Source: Laspinema palackyanum D2a
GTDB taxonomy: Bacteria; Cyanobacteriota; Cyanobacteriia; Cyanobacteriales; Laspinemataceae
Assembly: GCA_025370845.1 (NCBI GenBank)
Contig: JAMXFF010000009.1
Coordinates: 22,676 to 86,675, forward strand
DNA length: 64,000 nt
Direction: 5' to 3'
Below the pieces are notes generated by a model. That model was not told where the DNA came from, did no database searches, and was given only the letters and a program-made list of their open reading frames with translations. Positions 1-9,117 of the stretch are shown in pieces. The position numbers and the translations under genes were made by a program. The stretch's first letter is position 1, and every line of letters starts with the position of its first letter.

Positions 1-312
1 CTTGTGCGATTTAGAGGTGGGGGATTCCTCGATAGACATACGCTTCTGGCGCGAAGGCGATCGCACTTGCTGGGATGCCTCAGTCCGCAGTGGCACCATT
101 TCAGTCCAGCAAAAAGCATGGCAACCTTGGGCGATCCCTGTATCAGTATAGTCATCCCAACTCCTAAGCCAGATCAACCCCAGGAGAAAAACCTGTGGGT
201 TGATCCAGGTTACATCAACCGGCTGGAGTATCGATCCTAATTGTCTCTGTTCTTCTTGGACGGAGTATAAAATCTTCGCCGCCAGAGGCGATCGCCTTAA
301 ATGAATCGCACT
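1..312 (-). other. Open minus-strand frame downstream of the DUF4276 gene, possible gene relic
   Basis: Reading the minus strand in the same frame as the DUF4276 gene, translation stays open from just after its stop codon to the window edge (about 103 codons), but there is no ATG or GTG for the first 200 bases. The plus strand is also open for 78 codons here, so openness alone proves little. It could be a degraded gene or the 3' part of something that continues beyond the window. I do not recognise a family. Confidence 0.2.
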
Positions 313-921
313 TTACAGAATTTCTTCACCGCCACATAAACACAAAATTGTATTAATAAAAGCCTTGAACTCCGAACAAACCAGGATAGACTCCATCAAA
401 TCGTTTTCTTCTAAAATTCTTGAGGCATCACGAGTTTTACTATAGCTTCTGGGTGCTTTGCCTTGTTCAAAAATTTCTTGAATATATTTTGAGGGCGGTT
501 TATGATGATTCACCTTCTCCGGATTGCCGCTAGGAACCGATTTATTATGCTTTGCTAACTTTTGAATCGTCGGCCAAAACGGTAACAGCCATGCCTCAAA
601 ATCATGTTGTGCAGCGTGGGGATAAAAATTTGGATTGTTTCCCGCCCATTCTCTCATTTTTTGTTTAGCATCCGCTGCATTTTTAAAATCCTCGGTTCCG
701 GTATAAACGTCGGTTAAGGCAATGACTGCATCATAAGCATCCTTCCCACTGAGCAGCTTTTCTACGTCCCCTTTGAGTTTATCTTGTTTAGGAATACGGC
801 CATTATAAACGATCGCCTTTAGCCTAGGCATTTTTCCCGGTAAGCGGGAATTCAGAAAGCGCCGCAAACTCGGCATCAATGCTTTTTCTGTTGCCCCTTC
901 AACTAAAATAGCGATTTTCAC
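313..921 (-). CDS. DUF4276 family protein, partner of the AAA ATPase
   Basis: A 202-residue soluble protein. It shows the DUF4276 landmarks in order: an N-terminal strand with EGATEK (E8), LTDVY (D71) followed by an EDF, QHDFEAW (106-112, matching the family's HEFEA motif) and PPSK (142-145). E8 and D71 sit where a Toprim-like metal site would, so a nuclease role is possible but inferred. I chose the GTG at 921 rather than the ATG at 951. The GTG gives an exact GTGA overlap with the upstream ATPase stop, has GGAGGG five bases ahead, and begins directly at the first conserved strand. The ATG would overlap the ATPase by 34 bases. Translational coupling with the ATPase suggests the two proteins act as one complex. 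DUF4276-ATPase pairs are common in accessory regions. Confidence 0.82.
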   Translation of the reverse strand: MKIAILVEGATEKALMPSLRRFLNSRLPGKMPRLKAIVYNGRIPKQDKLKGDVEKLLSGKDAYDAVIALTDVYTGTEDFKNAADAKQKMREWAGNNPNFYPHAAQHDFEAWLLPFWPTIQKLAKHNKSVPSGNPEKVNHHKPPSKYIQEIFEQGKAPRSYSKTRDASRILEENDLMESILVCSEFKAFINTILCLCGGEEIL

Positions 922-2063
922 GATCGCCCTCCGATGACGTTCATCGCCCACAGTTCATCTAAACTATACTCTTCCAACCATTTCTCTAAATCCAGAGAAT
1001 CTGCCCAAGTCAGTGTGGTGAACCCCTGTTCATCCGCATCGCATACCAGCACTTCGTCCGGTTGCAAAAATCGGATTAGGCGATCGGAATGGGTAGCCAC
1101 AATTAGCTGTGTTCGTTTCGATGCTTCTCGCATGACATCCACTAGCAATCGTAACAATTCCGGATGCAAGCTGACTTCCGGTTCATCGATAAGCGTTACC
1201 GCAGTTAAATTCGGACTTTGCAGCAGGGTGACTAACCACAAAAACCGCACCGTCCCCTCGGAAAGTTGATGCATATAAAGGGGGTGCGAAAAATTTTTAT
1301 CCTTCCAAGTCAATGCCAATGTGCCTGCCGCTACTGGCGGAAAACTCAAGCGTTCAAAACTCGGAAAGGCAGCACACAGACTATCAGTTATTAGTTCAAA
1401 TCGATCCGGGTCTGTTTCCCGTAAATTATAAAGGCAAGATACTAAATTTTCCCCCCGATTTCCGGGTAAAGTGGCGGGACGCATCGCTTGCGGTAATCGG
1501 ACAGGACTGGTAGGAGATAAATTCAATTCCCAAGCTCGATAAAAGCTACATGAGGCTAATTGCTTCCTCACCGCTTCTGCTTCTTGGTACATTTTAGGAA
1601 CTTGCGAAAGGGATGTTTCTAACGGATTATGTTCCCAATTGGGACGGACCGGAACCTGATTATCATTAGTAAAATATTGTACATCTACACCGCTGGAATT
1701 TATGTAATTAAACAACAGGGGTACTCTCTGAAGAGCTTCCCGCTCTATTTCATAGAATTGTTGGCCTTTAATGTCTAACTTTAAAAAATATTTAAAATTT
1801 CCATATTTTTCTAAAGAAACTGACCGATCCACTCGCAAATTCTCCGCCTGATCTCGCGTCAATATATCGCTAAGACCTCCCAATTCAGAAATTTTTGACT
1901 GTAACTGACCTTTTGCCGATTCTGATAACAGGGAGAACATTTCCAAAAAAGATGTCTTCCCCACTCCGTTGGCCCCGATGATGACCGCTAAAGGTCTCAT
2001 CTCGACTTGGACTGAGCGTAAGCGACGGAATCCATAAATCTCTATTTTTTCAAAACCATTCAT
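918..2063 (-). CDS. AAA family ATPase (AAA_21/SMC-OLD-like), first gene of a two-gene unit
   Basis: A 381-residue ABC/SMC-type ATPase. Walker A is GANGVGKT (30-37), a signature-like LSEGTVRF lies at 267-274, Walker B is LIDEPE (291-296), and a switch histidine is in ATHSD (H325). The N-terminal IEIYGFRRL strand is typical of RecF/OLD-like proteins. There is no C-terminal Toprim domain, unlike OLD nucleases; the downstream overlapping DUF4276 gene may supply the effector. The ATPase comes first and its stop codon lies inside the start of the partner. Comparable ATPase-plus-effector pairs (for example PARIS, an AAA_15 protein with a DUF4435 protein) are anti-phage systems. Applying that to this pair is inference. 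No Shine-Dalgarno is evident at the ATG. Confidence 0.85.
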   Translation of the reverse strand: MNGFEKIEIYGFRRLRSVQVEMRPLAVIIGANGVGKTSFLEMFSLLSESAKGQLQSKISELGGLSDILTRDQAENLRVDRSVSLEKYGNFKYFLKLDIKGQQFYEIEREALQRVPLLFNYINSSGVDVQYFTNDNQVPVRPNWEHNPLETSLSQVPKMYQEAEAVRKQLASCSFYRAWELNLSPTSPVRLPQAMRPATLPGNRGENLVSCLYNLRETDPDRFELITDSLCAAFPSFERLSFPPVAAGTLALTWKDKNFSHPLYMHQLSEGTVRFLWLVTLLQSPNLTAVTLIDEPEVSLHPELLRLLVDVMREASKRTQLIVATHSDRLIRFLQPDEVLVCDADEQGFTTLTWADSLDLEKWLEEYSLDELWAMNVIGGRS

Positions 2064-2247
2064 AATAGGTGGGTTGTTGTTTCATGGATAAGGGCACTTC
2101 TACATTGGTAAAATTTTACCACATTCATTGGGCTATTGAGGTTTTTTTATGTTTTTTTTAGATTTTCAGGATTGTGATAAAATTTGCGTCGATTAATCCT
2201 GATTGTTACCGCATTAATTTAAGCCCGATCGCTCCCTTCCTATCCCC

Positions 2248-3657
2248 TCAATTCTCCCACACTGAATACAAAATCTCCATACCTCCCTGCGGTTTTCCCT
2301 GCACCGCATTCACCGTAATCATATCACAGCCAGCCGTATCAGAAATCATGGCCGTTATCCCATATCCCGTGGCAATTCCCACCACTTGATTATTCCCTTT
2401 ACACCCTTTATTCCAACTGACCATAAAGGTTCGGGTCCTCAAATCTGAGGGCACTGCTAAAACAAAATTATCAGAAGCGGCATAGGCCCCGGATTGACCC
2501 GAAATGGTAGATTCATTGCGATTGGCGAAACTGGCGGAAGATTGTCCTCCTATATATAAATTCCCCCGTTCATCAGCGGCGATCGCCCGGGGGATAATCG
2601 TATTTCCCCGGCCACTGCTCAGGCGCGACAAGTTGAATTGTCCCGCTTTAATTTCGCCAGTCACTGGGCCAAATCGAGCATAATAAGTAATATGATTCGA
2701 GGCCGTATTATAAGGATGATTGTAGGGGTCAAAGATGACATTTGGAGCATCTTTGCTCAAGTCTCGGGGGTCATATCTAAAAATCGTATTACCTCCGGCA
2801 CTTTCCCCAGCAAAATAGAGGTTGCCATCTAATCCCAGGGTGAGGCGACTGCCTCGGGTATCGGCACAGGAAGAGTTCCCCCCGTGGGCTTCGGCATGAG
2901 TCCAATCATAATTGGTCCAGTTGAGATTTCCCTGATAATCATAACTGCGAATAAACGCCACTTGCAATTGCCGACATCCCCCGCGATCTTTCTGGGAATA
3001 TCCAGTAATAATAATCGATTGACTGGGACTATGAATCGCCACATCTTCTACAAATTTTCCCGGGATTGGAAATTCGGATACAACGGTTCCCCTTTCATCA
3101 ACAATGGTAATTTTCTTATTAAATAAAGCAGCCATTGTGCCATCGGTTCCCATTGCCACCCGGCGGCCATTACTCATGGTTGCACTCCCGCCACTGCCTA
3201 ACTCCTGATGCCAGAGTAAGGTTTGAGCGTCGGCTAACAATGCCAAGCCAAAATCTCCGACAACGGCGATTTTTCCGGTCCTGCTATTCACTTCGATATC
3301 ATCGATAATGCTTCCCATTCGAGTCAGGGATAATAGCTTTCTCCCCGTAGCATCCGTCTGAAGAATCACCCCATCTCCACCGCCGAGTAAGTTAACCGGA
3401 GTGAGGCCCAAATTATGGTGAGGAATTTTTCCCGTGAACAAGATAGTGCGGTCGGGACTTATCGCCACCGCAGTCCCCCAATCATCAGCGTCACTTCCTA
3501 AATAAGAGGCAGTGGAAACGTTTAAATTATTCATTGCCTGGGCTGGATTGGGTGTCAAATTTAGGGGAATAATCAAATTACCTGAAATTGCAGACATCCA
3601 ATACAGGGTAACGGCAGTGAAAGCAAAAATCAAGAAATATCGCCCATTAAAAGTCAT
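2248..3657 (-). CDS. Secreted beta-propeller-like (SBBP-type) hypothetical protein
   Basis: 469 residues starting with a hydrophobic leader (residues 7-40, ending near an AQA cleavage-like site). The body is rich in short segments such as VAISPDRTILFTG, LGLDGNLYFAG and AADERGNLYIGG. They recur roughly every 40-60 residues and resemble NHL/SBBP propeller blades. I infer an extracytoplasmic propeller. It has no catalytic motif and I cannot assign a ligand. Several cysteines lie in the second half (around GGCRQL, SSCADT, KGCKG and AGCD), consistent with disulfides in an exported protein. It is a single gene, with the kinase on the other side transcribed divergently. Confidence 0.6.
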   Translation of the reverse strand: MTFNGRYFLIFAFTAVTLYWMSAISGNLIIPLNLTPNPAQAMNNLNVSTASYLGSDADDWGTAVAISPDRTILFTGKIPHHNLGLTPVNLLGGGDGVILQTDATGRKLLSLTRMGSIIDDIEVNSRTGKIAVVGDFGLALLADAQTLLWHQELGSGGSATMSNGRRVAMGTDGTMAALFNKKITIVDERGTVVSEFPIPGKFVEDVAIHSPSQSIIITGYSQKDRGGCRQLQVAFIRSYDYQGNLNWTNYDWTHAEAHGGNSSCADTRGSRLTLGLDGNLYFAGESAGGNTIFRYDPRDLSKDAPNVIFDPYNHPYNTASNHITYYARFGPVTGEIKAGQFNLSRLSSGRGNTIIPRAIAADERGNLYIGGQSSASFANRNESTISGQSGAYAASDNFVLAVPSDLRTRTFMVSWNKGCKGNNQVVGIATGYGITAMISDTAGCDMITVNAVQGKPQGGMEILYSVWEN

Positions 3658-3805
3658 ACAATTAAAGGATTACCTAGTTTCACACTCTTGCAGATTAGGC
3701 CGCGCAATCCTAGTCGGTATTTGTCAGAGTCCTGCCTTCGCGGAGCGGGGTTTTAGTGGAAAATTCACTCTACAATTATAATAAACCTACAGGATTATCG
3801 GAGAA

Positions 3806-5209
3806 ATGTTTCAAGCAACGCGCCGACGGTTAGCGATTTGGTACGCAGCACTCACAGCCGTGTTGCTGCTGGTGTTTGCTACGGGATTTTATGTGTATGT
3901 TCGCAGTACCTTAATCGATCGCATTGATGACACCCTCAAGCACGTTGTGGAAGTGGTGGAACGATCGCTGGCGATCGATGAAAACCCCAACACCGGACAA
4001 TATACCGTGAATGTTGTCGCTAGTTTCCGCAACAATGCCAAAACTGTCGAAGATGACCATATCGATTTAGAATGGTTTAGTCCCACTGGGGAATTATTAT
4101 GGTCTACCCTCTGGGAACCCTTAGAAATACCCCTGCACCCGAAAAAGAATGGGGAAACGGTACAACTGTCTCAAGGACAACTCCTGCGCCAATTTACCGA
4201 TCGCGTGGAAATGGGACGGCAAGTGGTGGGATATTTGCGAGTCAGTCATCCCTGGTTTGAAGTCACCAAACCCATTCGCCAACTAATTATTGATTTAAGT
4301 TTGGGCACCTCCCTGATGGCAATTGCCATTAGTGCGATCGCCTGGTTACTGTCAGGATTAGCCATGAAACCTGTACGAGAATCATATCAGCGTCTCAAAC
4401 AGTTTACCTCCGATGCCTCTCATGAACTCAGAAATCCGATCGCCACCATTCAAACCAATGTGCAAGTCGCCCTTGCGGACCCGGAATTAGATTCCCCAAT
4501 CCATCGCCAGCAATTGCAGTTAGTAGAACGTTTAACGCGCCGCATGGGACGATTGGTGGATGATTTGCTCTTTTTAGCGCGACAAGATAGCGGCATGGTC
4601 AAGGTGAGGAAAGAACCTGTACCAATGGATGCCTTATTGATGGAAGTGATCGAGGAACAGGAGGCGATCGCCGCAGAAAAATGCATTGAATTGGTGTTAG
4701 AAATTATTGATCCTCCCCATAGCGGTAATCCCCCTGCGTCCCCTCCTCGGGATATAGAAACCGAACCGGGTCAGGATTTTACCATCCCCGGAGATTGGGA
4801 CCAACTGGCGCGACTCTTTACGAATTTAGTCAGTAATGGATTGCAATACACAGGGAAAGGGGGCCAAATTGCCATCACCTTAGAATGTAGCGCGCTGAGC
4901 AATCGCCCGAGTGGCAATGGCGGTATCCAAGTTACGGTGAAAGATAGCGGAATCGGCATTCCCCCGGAGTCAGTGCCTCATATTTTCGATCGCTTCTATC
5001 GGGTGGACCCAGCGCGGAGTCATGAACCCCAACAATCACCGGAATGGGGTTCTACCGGATCCGGATTGGGACTAGCGATCGTCCAGGCGATCGTGGAAAA
5101 TCATCACGGTTGGATTCGGGTAGACAGTCAGCTTAATCTCGGCACTACCGTCAGCGTTCTCCTTCCCCTCTCCAAATCCGACCTTGAAAAAGCGCACCCC
5201 GAGGCATAA
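3806..5209 (+). CDS. Membrane sensor histidine kinase (orphan)
   Basis: 467 residues. Two membrane segments (about 15-32 and 158-183) flank a periplasmic sensor region of about 125 residues. The cytoplasmic part has a HisKA domain with the phospho-acceptor in SHELRNP (H206), then HATPase_c with N-box LVSNGLQYT, G1 box DSGIGIP, F-box HIFDRFYR and G2 box GSGLGLAI. Residues between the dimerisation and ATPase parts include a proline-rich insertion (PPHSGNPPASPP). All catalytic boxes are present, so it should be active. No response regulator gene is adjacent, so its partner is unknown. The start is the first ATG, with GGAG close upstream. Confidence 0.9.
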   Translation: MFQATRRRLAIWYAALTAVLLLVFATGFYVYVRSTLIDRIDDTLKHVVEVVERSLAIDENPNTGQYTVNVVASFRNNAKTVEDDHIDLEWFSPTGELLWSTLWEPLEIPLHPKKNGETVQLSQGQLLRQFTDRVEMGRQVVGYLRVSHPWFEVTKPIRQLIIDLSLGTSLMAIAISAIAWLLSGLAMKPVRESYQRLKQFTSDASHELRNPIATIQTNVQVALADPELDSPIHRQQLQLVERLTRRMGRLVDDLLFLARQDSGMVKVRKEPVPMDALLMEVIEEQEAIAAEKCIELVLEIIDPPHSGNPPASPPRDIETEPGQDFTIPGDWDQLARLFTNLVSNGLQYTGKGGQIAITLECSALSNRPSGNGGIQVTVKDSGIGIPPESVPHIFDRFYRVDPARSHEPQQSPEWGSTGSGLGLAIVQAIVENHHGWIRVDSQLNLGTTVSVLLPLSKSDLEKAHPEA

Positions 5210-5274
5210 ACCCGCAAAGGACAGAGCGAGTTTGAAGGATATCATCGCTCTGATTCCCCTGCTCTATTTCAGTG

Positions 5275-5607
5275 CTAAACTTCGATTTGTGACTGTCCGA
5301 TGCAGATTGCACAGGAGCATCCTAGGGCATCCCGGATCGGGTCACTTCCAGACCCCTGAGCAATCAAGGCCCCCTGATGGGGGATTTCCGGAGTCATCCA
5401 TACTGAAGCTAAGTTGCCGGAAACTTGCGACAGCAGACTCGGATGTAGGGGAGTGGCGATCGCCCCGGATGGACCCATTTGCGTCACTTGGGGGACGGGT
5501 TGACTCAGATTAGACAGAGCAAACATGGGTTGCGCCGCAGCGAGGATGGAAGTAATCGCTAAGGTTAACGCTAAACTGAGGGCCGGAGCAAGTTTAAATC
5601 GAATCAT
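5275..5607 (-). CDS. Small secreted cysteine-containing hypothetical protein
   Basis: 110 residues from the ATG at 5607. A short basic start is followed by a classic hydrophobic signal (about residues 6-32) with an AAA/ALS cleavage-like region. The mature part is short and ends in a tight cysteine cluster (C-S-C-A-I-C) close to the C-terminus. The frame is open upstream to an ATG at 5757 (160 residues), only 19 bases after the metallopeptidase-like gene. I prefer the internal start because it places the signal peptide at the N-terminus. I do not recognise a family. Co-transcription with the upstream gene is likely from spacing and strand. Confidence 0.45.
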   Translation of the reverse strand: MIRFKLAPALSLALTLAITSILAAAQPMFALSNLSQPVPQVTQMGPSGAIATPLHPSLLSQVSGNLASVWMTPEIPHQGALIAQGSGSDPIRDALGCSCAICIGQSQIEV

Positions 5608-5776
5608 AAGTTCTGCTTGTGCGAGTGGAGTGTCTTGAGTTGGGATGATGTTTAAGCGGACCATTTGTTCCTTCCACAATAGCACTAAACCCTCCGGACT
5701 GACTACCCTGTAAGTGCCTCTCTCTGTGGCGCGGACCCCCCCGAACGGGTTGAACATTTAGCCGGTGTCCCTGAGG

Positions 5777-6436
5777 TTATCGGGGACGGTAAGATCCGGG
5801 CATTTTTTGGGCTAACCCTTCCGCGAATTCTTTCTCGAAATCGAAGGCTTCTACTTCTAATTTATTATTTCTGTAGTTTTCTTTGGCCTTCTTATATTCC
5901 TTAAAATAGTGATAGCCAAAATTTCCTAAACTGCCGAGTTCTTCGTGCTGCTGGCAGTGGATGAGTTCGTGGGAGAGCAGGACAAGTTGCTCAAAGTCCT
6001 TTTCTTTCATCTCCTTCTTAATATAAATGGTGTTTCCATAAACTTGAGCGTTGGATTCACCGACATTAATTTTGAAACTCGCCGCCACCCAATCTTCCAT
6101 TAAAGTCGCATTATAAACGACTTCCACCCGATCAACTAAATCGCCAAAATGGGGGCGTAAATATTCTTTTTGAATCTCGGTTAAAGGTTGTGGTTCAGCA
6201 TTATTGGAGCGCATCACTTCGGCGGCTGCTTGATAAGCAACGGCTCCAAATTGACCCCAAGCTTCTTCTGGCATTTCTTTAGGAACTTGACCCCGGCAAA
6301 TCTGGCCTCCAATGGTTTGGGCATTTGGGCAAGTGTGGCTTTCTGGATTAATCGCGGGATTACTGAAGGCTCCGAAACCCACGGTTACGAATCCCAGACA
6401 AGCACCAATTAAGTTGACTTTAAAGGAGGTGAGCAT
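5777..6436 (-). CDS. Secreted DUF4157-like putative metallopeptidase
   Basis: 219 residues. A hydrophobic leader (about 8-25) predicts export. The core resembles DUF4157: LRPHFGDLVDRVEVVY, a strand IYIKKEM, then SHELIHCQQHE with the HExxH zinc signature (H156, E157, H160), followed by a helix with GYHYFKEY. DUF4157 domains are predicted zincins, often fused to or next to toxins, but their substrates are mostly unknown. Here the domain stands alone on a short exported protein. The mature part has few cysteines (C36, C47, C161). The small cysteine-rich secreted protein follows on the same strand. Confidence 0.65.
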   Translation of the reverse strand: MLTSFKVNLIGACLGFVTVGFGAFSNPAINPESHTCPNAQTIGGQICRGQVPKEMPEEAWGQFGAVAYQAAAEVMRSNNAEPQPLTEIQKEYLRPHFGDLVDRVEVVYNATLMEDWVAASFKINVGESNAQVYGNTIYIKKEMKEKDFEQLVLLSHELIHCQQHEELGSLGNFGYHYFKEYKKAKENYRNNKLEVEAFDFEKEFAEGLAQKMPGSYRPR

Positions 6437-7600
6437 AACCTCAATACTGAACTTCTCTAGGGTTATTCTTGGCGGACTTTGACGCTCCCGGAAATCTGGT
6501 TCAAAGCCAGGTTAACCCCCTCTAAAATGGGCCAGATTTAAAGCGCCAGTCCTGGATATTTAAGCCGTGATCTCTGGGGTAAAAGTTCCCTGAATAGGGG
6601 TGAATCGTCTAGGAGGCTTGGGGAGCGATCGCGCTTGGAAATAGTTTACCCGGTTTTTAACTGAAAATTGATAGATTTTTTAGCGGGTTTCCCCAAGGTT
6701 TGAGGAATGAAATTCCAAATATCTCCTTGAGGATCAAGTCCTGCCACTTTCTAGTTCCATGCAGTTTCCGGGAAATTTTCTCGGGTACTGCCAAAGAATT
6801 GACTCGCTTTGGACGATTCAATTCCCCGGGGGGGAGCGGATCCATCAAAGGGGGGGGTTTGAATCTCAACCCCCAGATAAACTGCCTCTGGGTTTCTATT
6901 TTCTAGGCTTTAAGAGCCTTCTGGGTTCGGCGGTTAAAACATCCTACGGGGGTTGACATTATTTATAGATTTACCCCGTAGAGATACCCCATCCCACTGC
7001 TCCAAAAAAGTGATTTTGGCTACAATTGACCGTTAATTTAAACCGGCGATCGCTTCTACTGTCCCCTCTTTTTGCGGTAGTTCTAGGCAAATTGGCCCTA
7101 TTTAGATTACCCCAGATTCTCTGAATTCTAACGATCGCCAGGGCCAATCCCGGGTGAATGGTAATTTGTTCTCGAAATCCCTGCGGGTTTATAAGTTACC
7201 TCCAGTGCTTTCCTCACCGGAGAACCTAGACTAAAAAATCTCGCTCAATCTGCCGGTAAGGGTCCGAATTTGAACATTTAAACAAGGAAAGGACCTCATC
7301 CAACCCAGTTCATACCGATTGGCGATAGGTCTACAATCCGGGTCATGACTCGTTAGGCTTAAATTCCCCTTTTCTCCAGGCTCTGTCCCATAAAGTTAAC
7401 CTCTAATCTCTCATCCCTGACCCTTGGTTTTAGTCGTTCAATTTACTTCAAAAATCTTCATAGCCGATTATTTTAACAGTCAACCGAGCAAATTCCTACC
7501 CCAGAGCAGGAGTTTAAACGATTCCGGTGCCCGATCTCCGGTTAACCTGACATCTTGCACCATTCTCAACAACCGGCGGGGGTTTGAACCTTTTAGCCTG
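6437..7600. other. Long intergenic region without a convincing gene
   Basis: More than 1.1 kb. Short open frames at 6657-6956 overlap on both strands, are G/C-run rich, have no family resemblance and no ribosome binding sites. I see no tRNA. There is a TTGACA hexamer at about 6953 but no good -10 box at the right distance. The region ends in the palindromic element at 7601-7798. Confidence 0.5.
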
Positions 7601-7798
7601 TAGAGGCGCTTTTGAAAGCGCCTCTACGGCGGGGGATAAATCCCCCGCCTAATAGCTAAAGTCGGTTAAAAACCGACTGCAAGTCTGATACAGTGGTGTT
7701 TTTAGTCGGTTAAAAACCGACTGCAAGTCTGATACAGTGGTGTTTTCAGTCGGTTTCAACCGACTTTAGCTGTTAGGCGGGGGATTTATCCCCCGCCG
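7601..7798. repeat. Composite palindromic repeat element with 44-bp tandem units
   Basis: Four parts stand next to one another. First, a perfect 12-bp-stem hairpin at 7601-7626 (TAGAGGCGCTTT arm). Second, a 10-bp-stem hairpin at 7628-7649 (GGCGGGGGAT arm). Third, two direct copies of a 44-bp unit at 7660-7703 and 7704-7747, each starting with the palindrome AGTCGGTT-AAA-AACCGACT. Fourth, a variant palindrome and an inverted copy of the left flank at about 7748-7798, which again ends in the GGCGGGGGATTTATCCCCCGCC-type hairpin. Overall the block is an inverted repeat around the tandem units. It contains no coding sequence and looks like a non-autonomous, REP-like dispersed element. Confidence 0.75.
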
Positions 7799-7826
7799 GT
7801 TGTTGCAACGGCTGCCCGATCTCCGC

Positions 7827-8849
7827 TTAACGGCACTTTGCTGTTCTCCCATCGGGTAAAATAGCGTCACAAATTGTCCCTTGAGTAAAATCTACATTCT
7901 CAATCTCAATCCGAGTTAGATCCGCCCCTCGTAGATTAGTGCCGGTGAGTTCGACATTCCGGAAGGTGGCCCCGGTGAGGATGGCCCCCTCTAGGTCCGC
8001 ACCGGAGAGAATCGTCCCCTCTAAACTCGCTCCCTGAAGCTGGACATTTCTCATCTGAGTATTAATCAAAATCGCCTCATTGAGGATAACCCCCTGCATA
8101 TCGGCATCCAATAAATCCGCACCAGAGAGGTCCGCCTGGGCTAAAAAGGCCCCTCGGAAGTTACTCGTGCTCAGGTTAGTATTTCTGAGACTGGCTCCTT
8201 GCATCTGTGCGCCTTGCAGGAACGCTTGCCGCACACTGGCCCCACTGAGATTGGCACTATTGAGAATCGCCCCACTGAGGTTGGCATTGTTGAGGGTCAC
8301 CCCAAAGAGTTCCGCACCCGTGAGATTGCTCCCCTGGAGTTGAGCACCATTTAGGTTCGCTTGCTCAATGTAGATGCGGCTGAGATCCGTCCCGCTTAAA
8401 TTAGCTTCGGTCAAATCTGCATTGGCGAGGTTAATTAAAAATAAAATGGCACCCACGAGCTGACTCCGAGATAAATTGGCCCCAGTGAGGTTGACCCCGG
8501 TCAGATTGGCCCCTCGAAGATTGACACTTTGTAAGTCCGCCCCAGTGAGGTTGGCCCCAGTGAGGTTGGCCCCTCTCAAATCGGACCCTCGGAAAGTGGC
8601 ATTCGTCAGGTTAGAACCACTGAGATCCACACCGGTGAGGTCCATATTGCTCAGATTGGCCCCCGTCAGAATACAGGCTTGGCACTGATTCGTTTGCATC
8701 AAGCGCATCACCCCGGCTGAATCTTGCGATCGCCCAGGAAGCGCTAGGCAAACCGCAGCCAACATCACGATGCCAAATCCCATCCATCGGTAAATCTGCT
8801 GTGCTCGTAAACTCAATTTGTTGTTTTTGATGATTCGTTGATTTGCCAT
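7827..8849 (-). CDS. Secreted pentapeptide-repeat protein
   Basis: From the ATG at 8849 the protein has 340 residues (an in-frame ATG at 8894 would add 15). A basic start and a hydrophobic segment (about residues 22-42, ending GRSQ) suggest export or a membrane anchor. The rest is almost entirely A(N/D)LXX pentapeptide repeats (for example GANLTGADLQSVNLRGANL), which fold as a right-handed quadrilateral beta-helix. A Cys pair, CQAC, precedes the repeats and also occurs in modified form (CRNC) in the smaller paralogue at 27,786-28,220. Such proteins are numerous in cyanobacteria and mostly of unknown role. Confidence 0.85.
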   Translation of the reverse strand: MANQRIIKNNKLSLRAQQIYRWMGFGIVMLAAVCLALPGRSQDSAGVMRLMQTNQCQACILTGANLSNMDLTGVDLSGSNLTNATFRGSDLRGANLTGANLTGADLQSVNLRGANLTGVNLTGANLSRSQLVGAILFLINLANADLTEANLSGTDLSRIYIEQANLNGAQLQGSNLTGAELFGVTLNNANLSGAILNSANLSGASVRQAFLQGAQMQGASLRNTNLSTSNFRGAFLAQADLSGADLLDADMQGVILNEAILINTQMRNVQLQGASLEGTILSGADLEGAILTGATFRNVELTGTNLRGADLTRIEIENVDFTQGTICDAILPDGRTAKCR

Positions 8850-9117
8850 TCGTGGGGCCACCCCTGGAGTCCTGTAGAAAATCTTAATGTTCACCAGACG
8901 GTGATTCTAATCGATGTGCAACCCTGTAGCACCCTCTCTGTCCCTAGTCTATCTGAGGGGGGGGAATGGCTTTTAGGCTCAATCCGGTGGTTTCGTTTCA
9001 AGTCTGTTTCCTCTGAACAGAAGCGCAGGAGAGGCTCCATCCGTATCGCCGCACCTTGCCTTGGGTGTTGGTGGTTACAGACTACAAGCACCGTATTTGG
9101 TTTCAGTCCCTGCAATT

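Noticed and set aside
4..240. Plus-strand open frame of 78 codons at the left edge
   Set aside because: No ribosome binding site, no family-like pattern, and the opposite strand is open too.
6657..6956. Short open frames on both strands in the long gap after the metallopeptidase-like gene
   Set aside because: They overlap one another, are rich in proline/glycine from G/C runs, and have no start signals.
7660..7747. CRISPR-like look of the 44-bp direct repeats
   Set aside because: Only two units directly abutting with no spacers and no cas genes; it is a tandem duplication.
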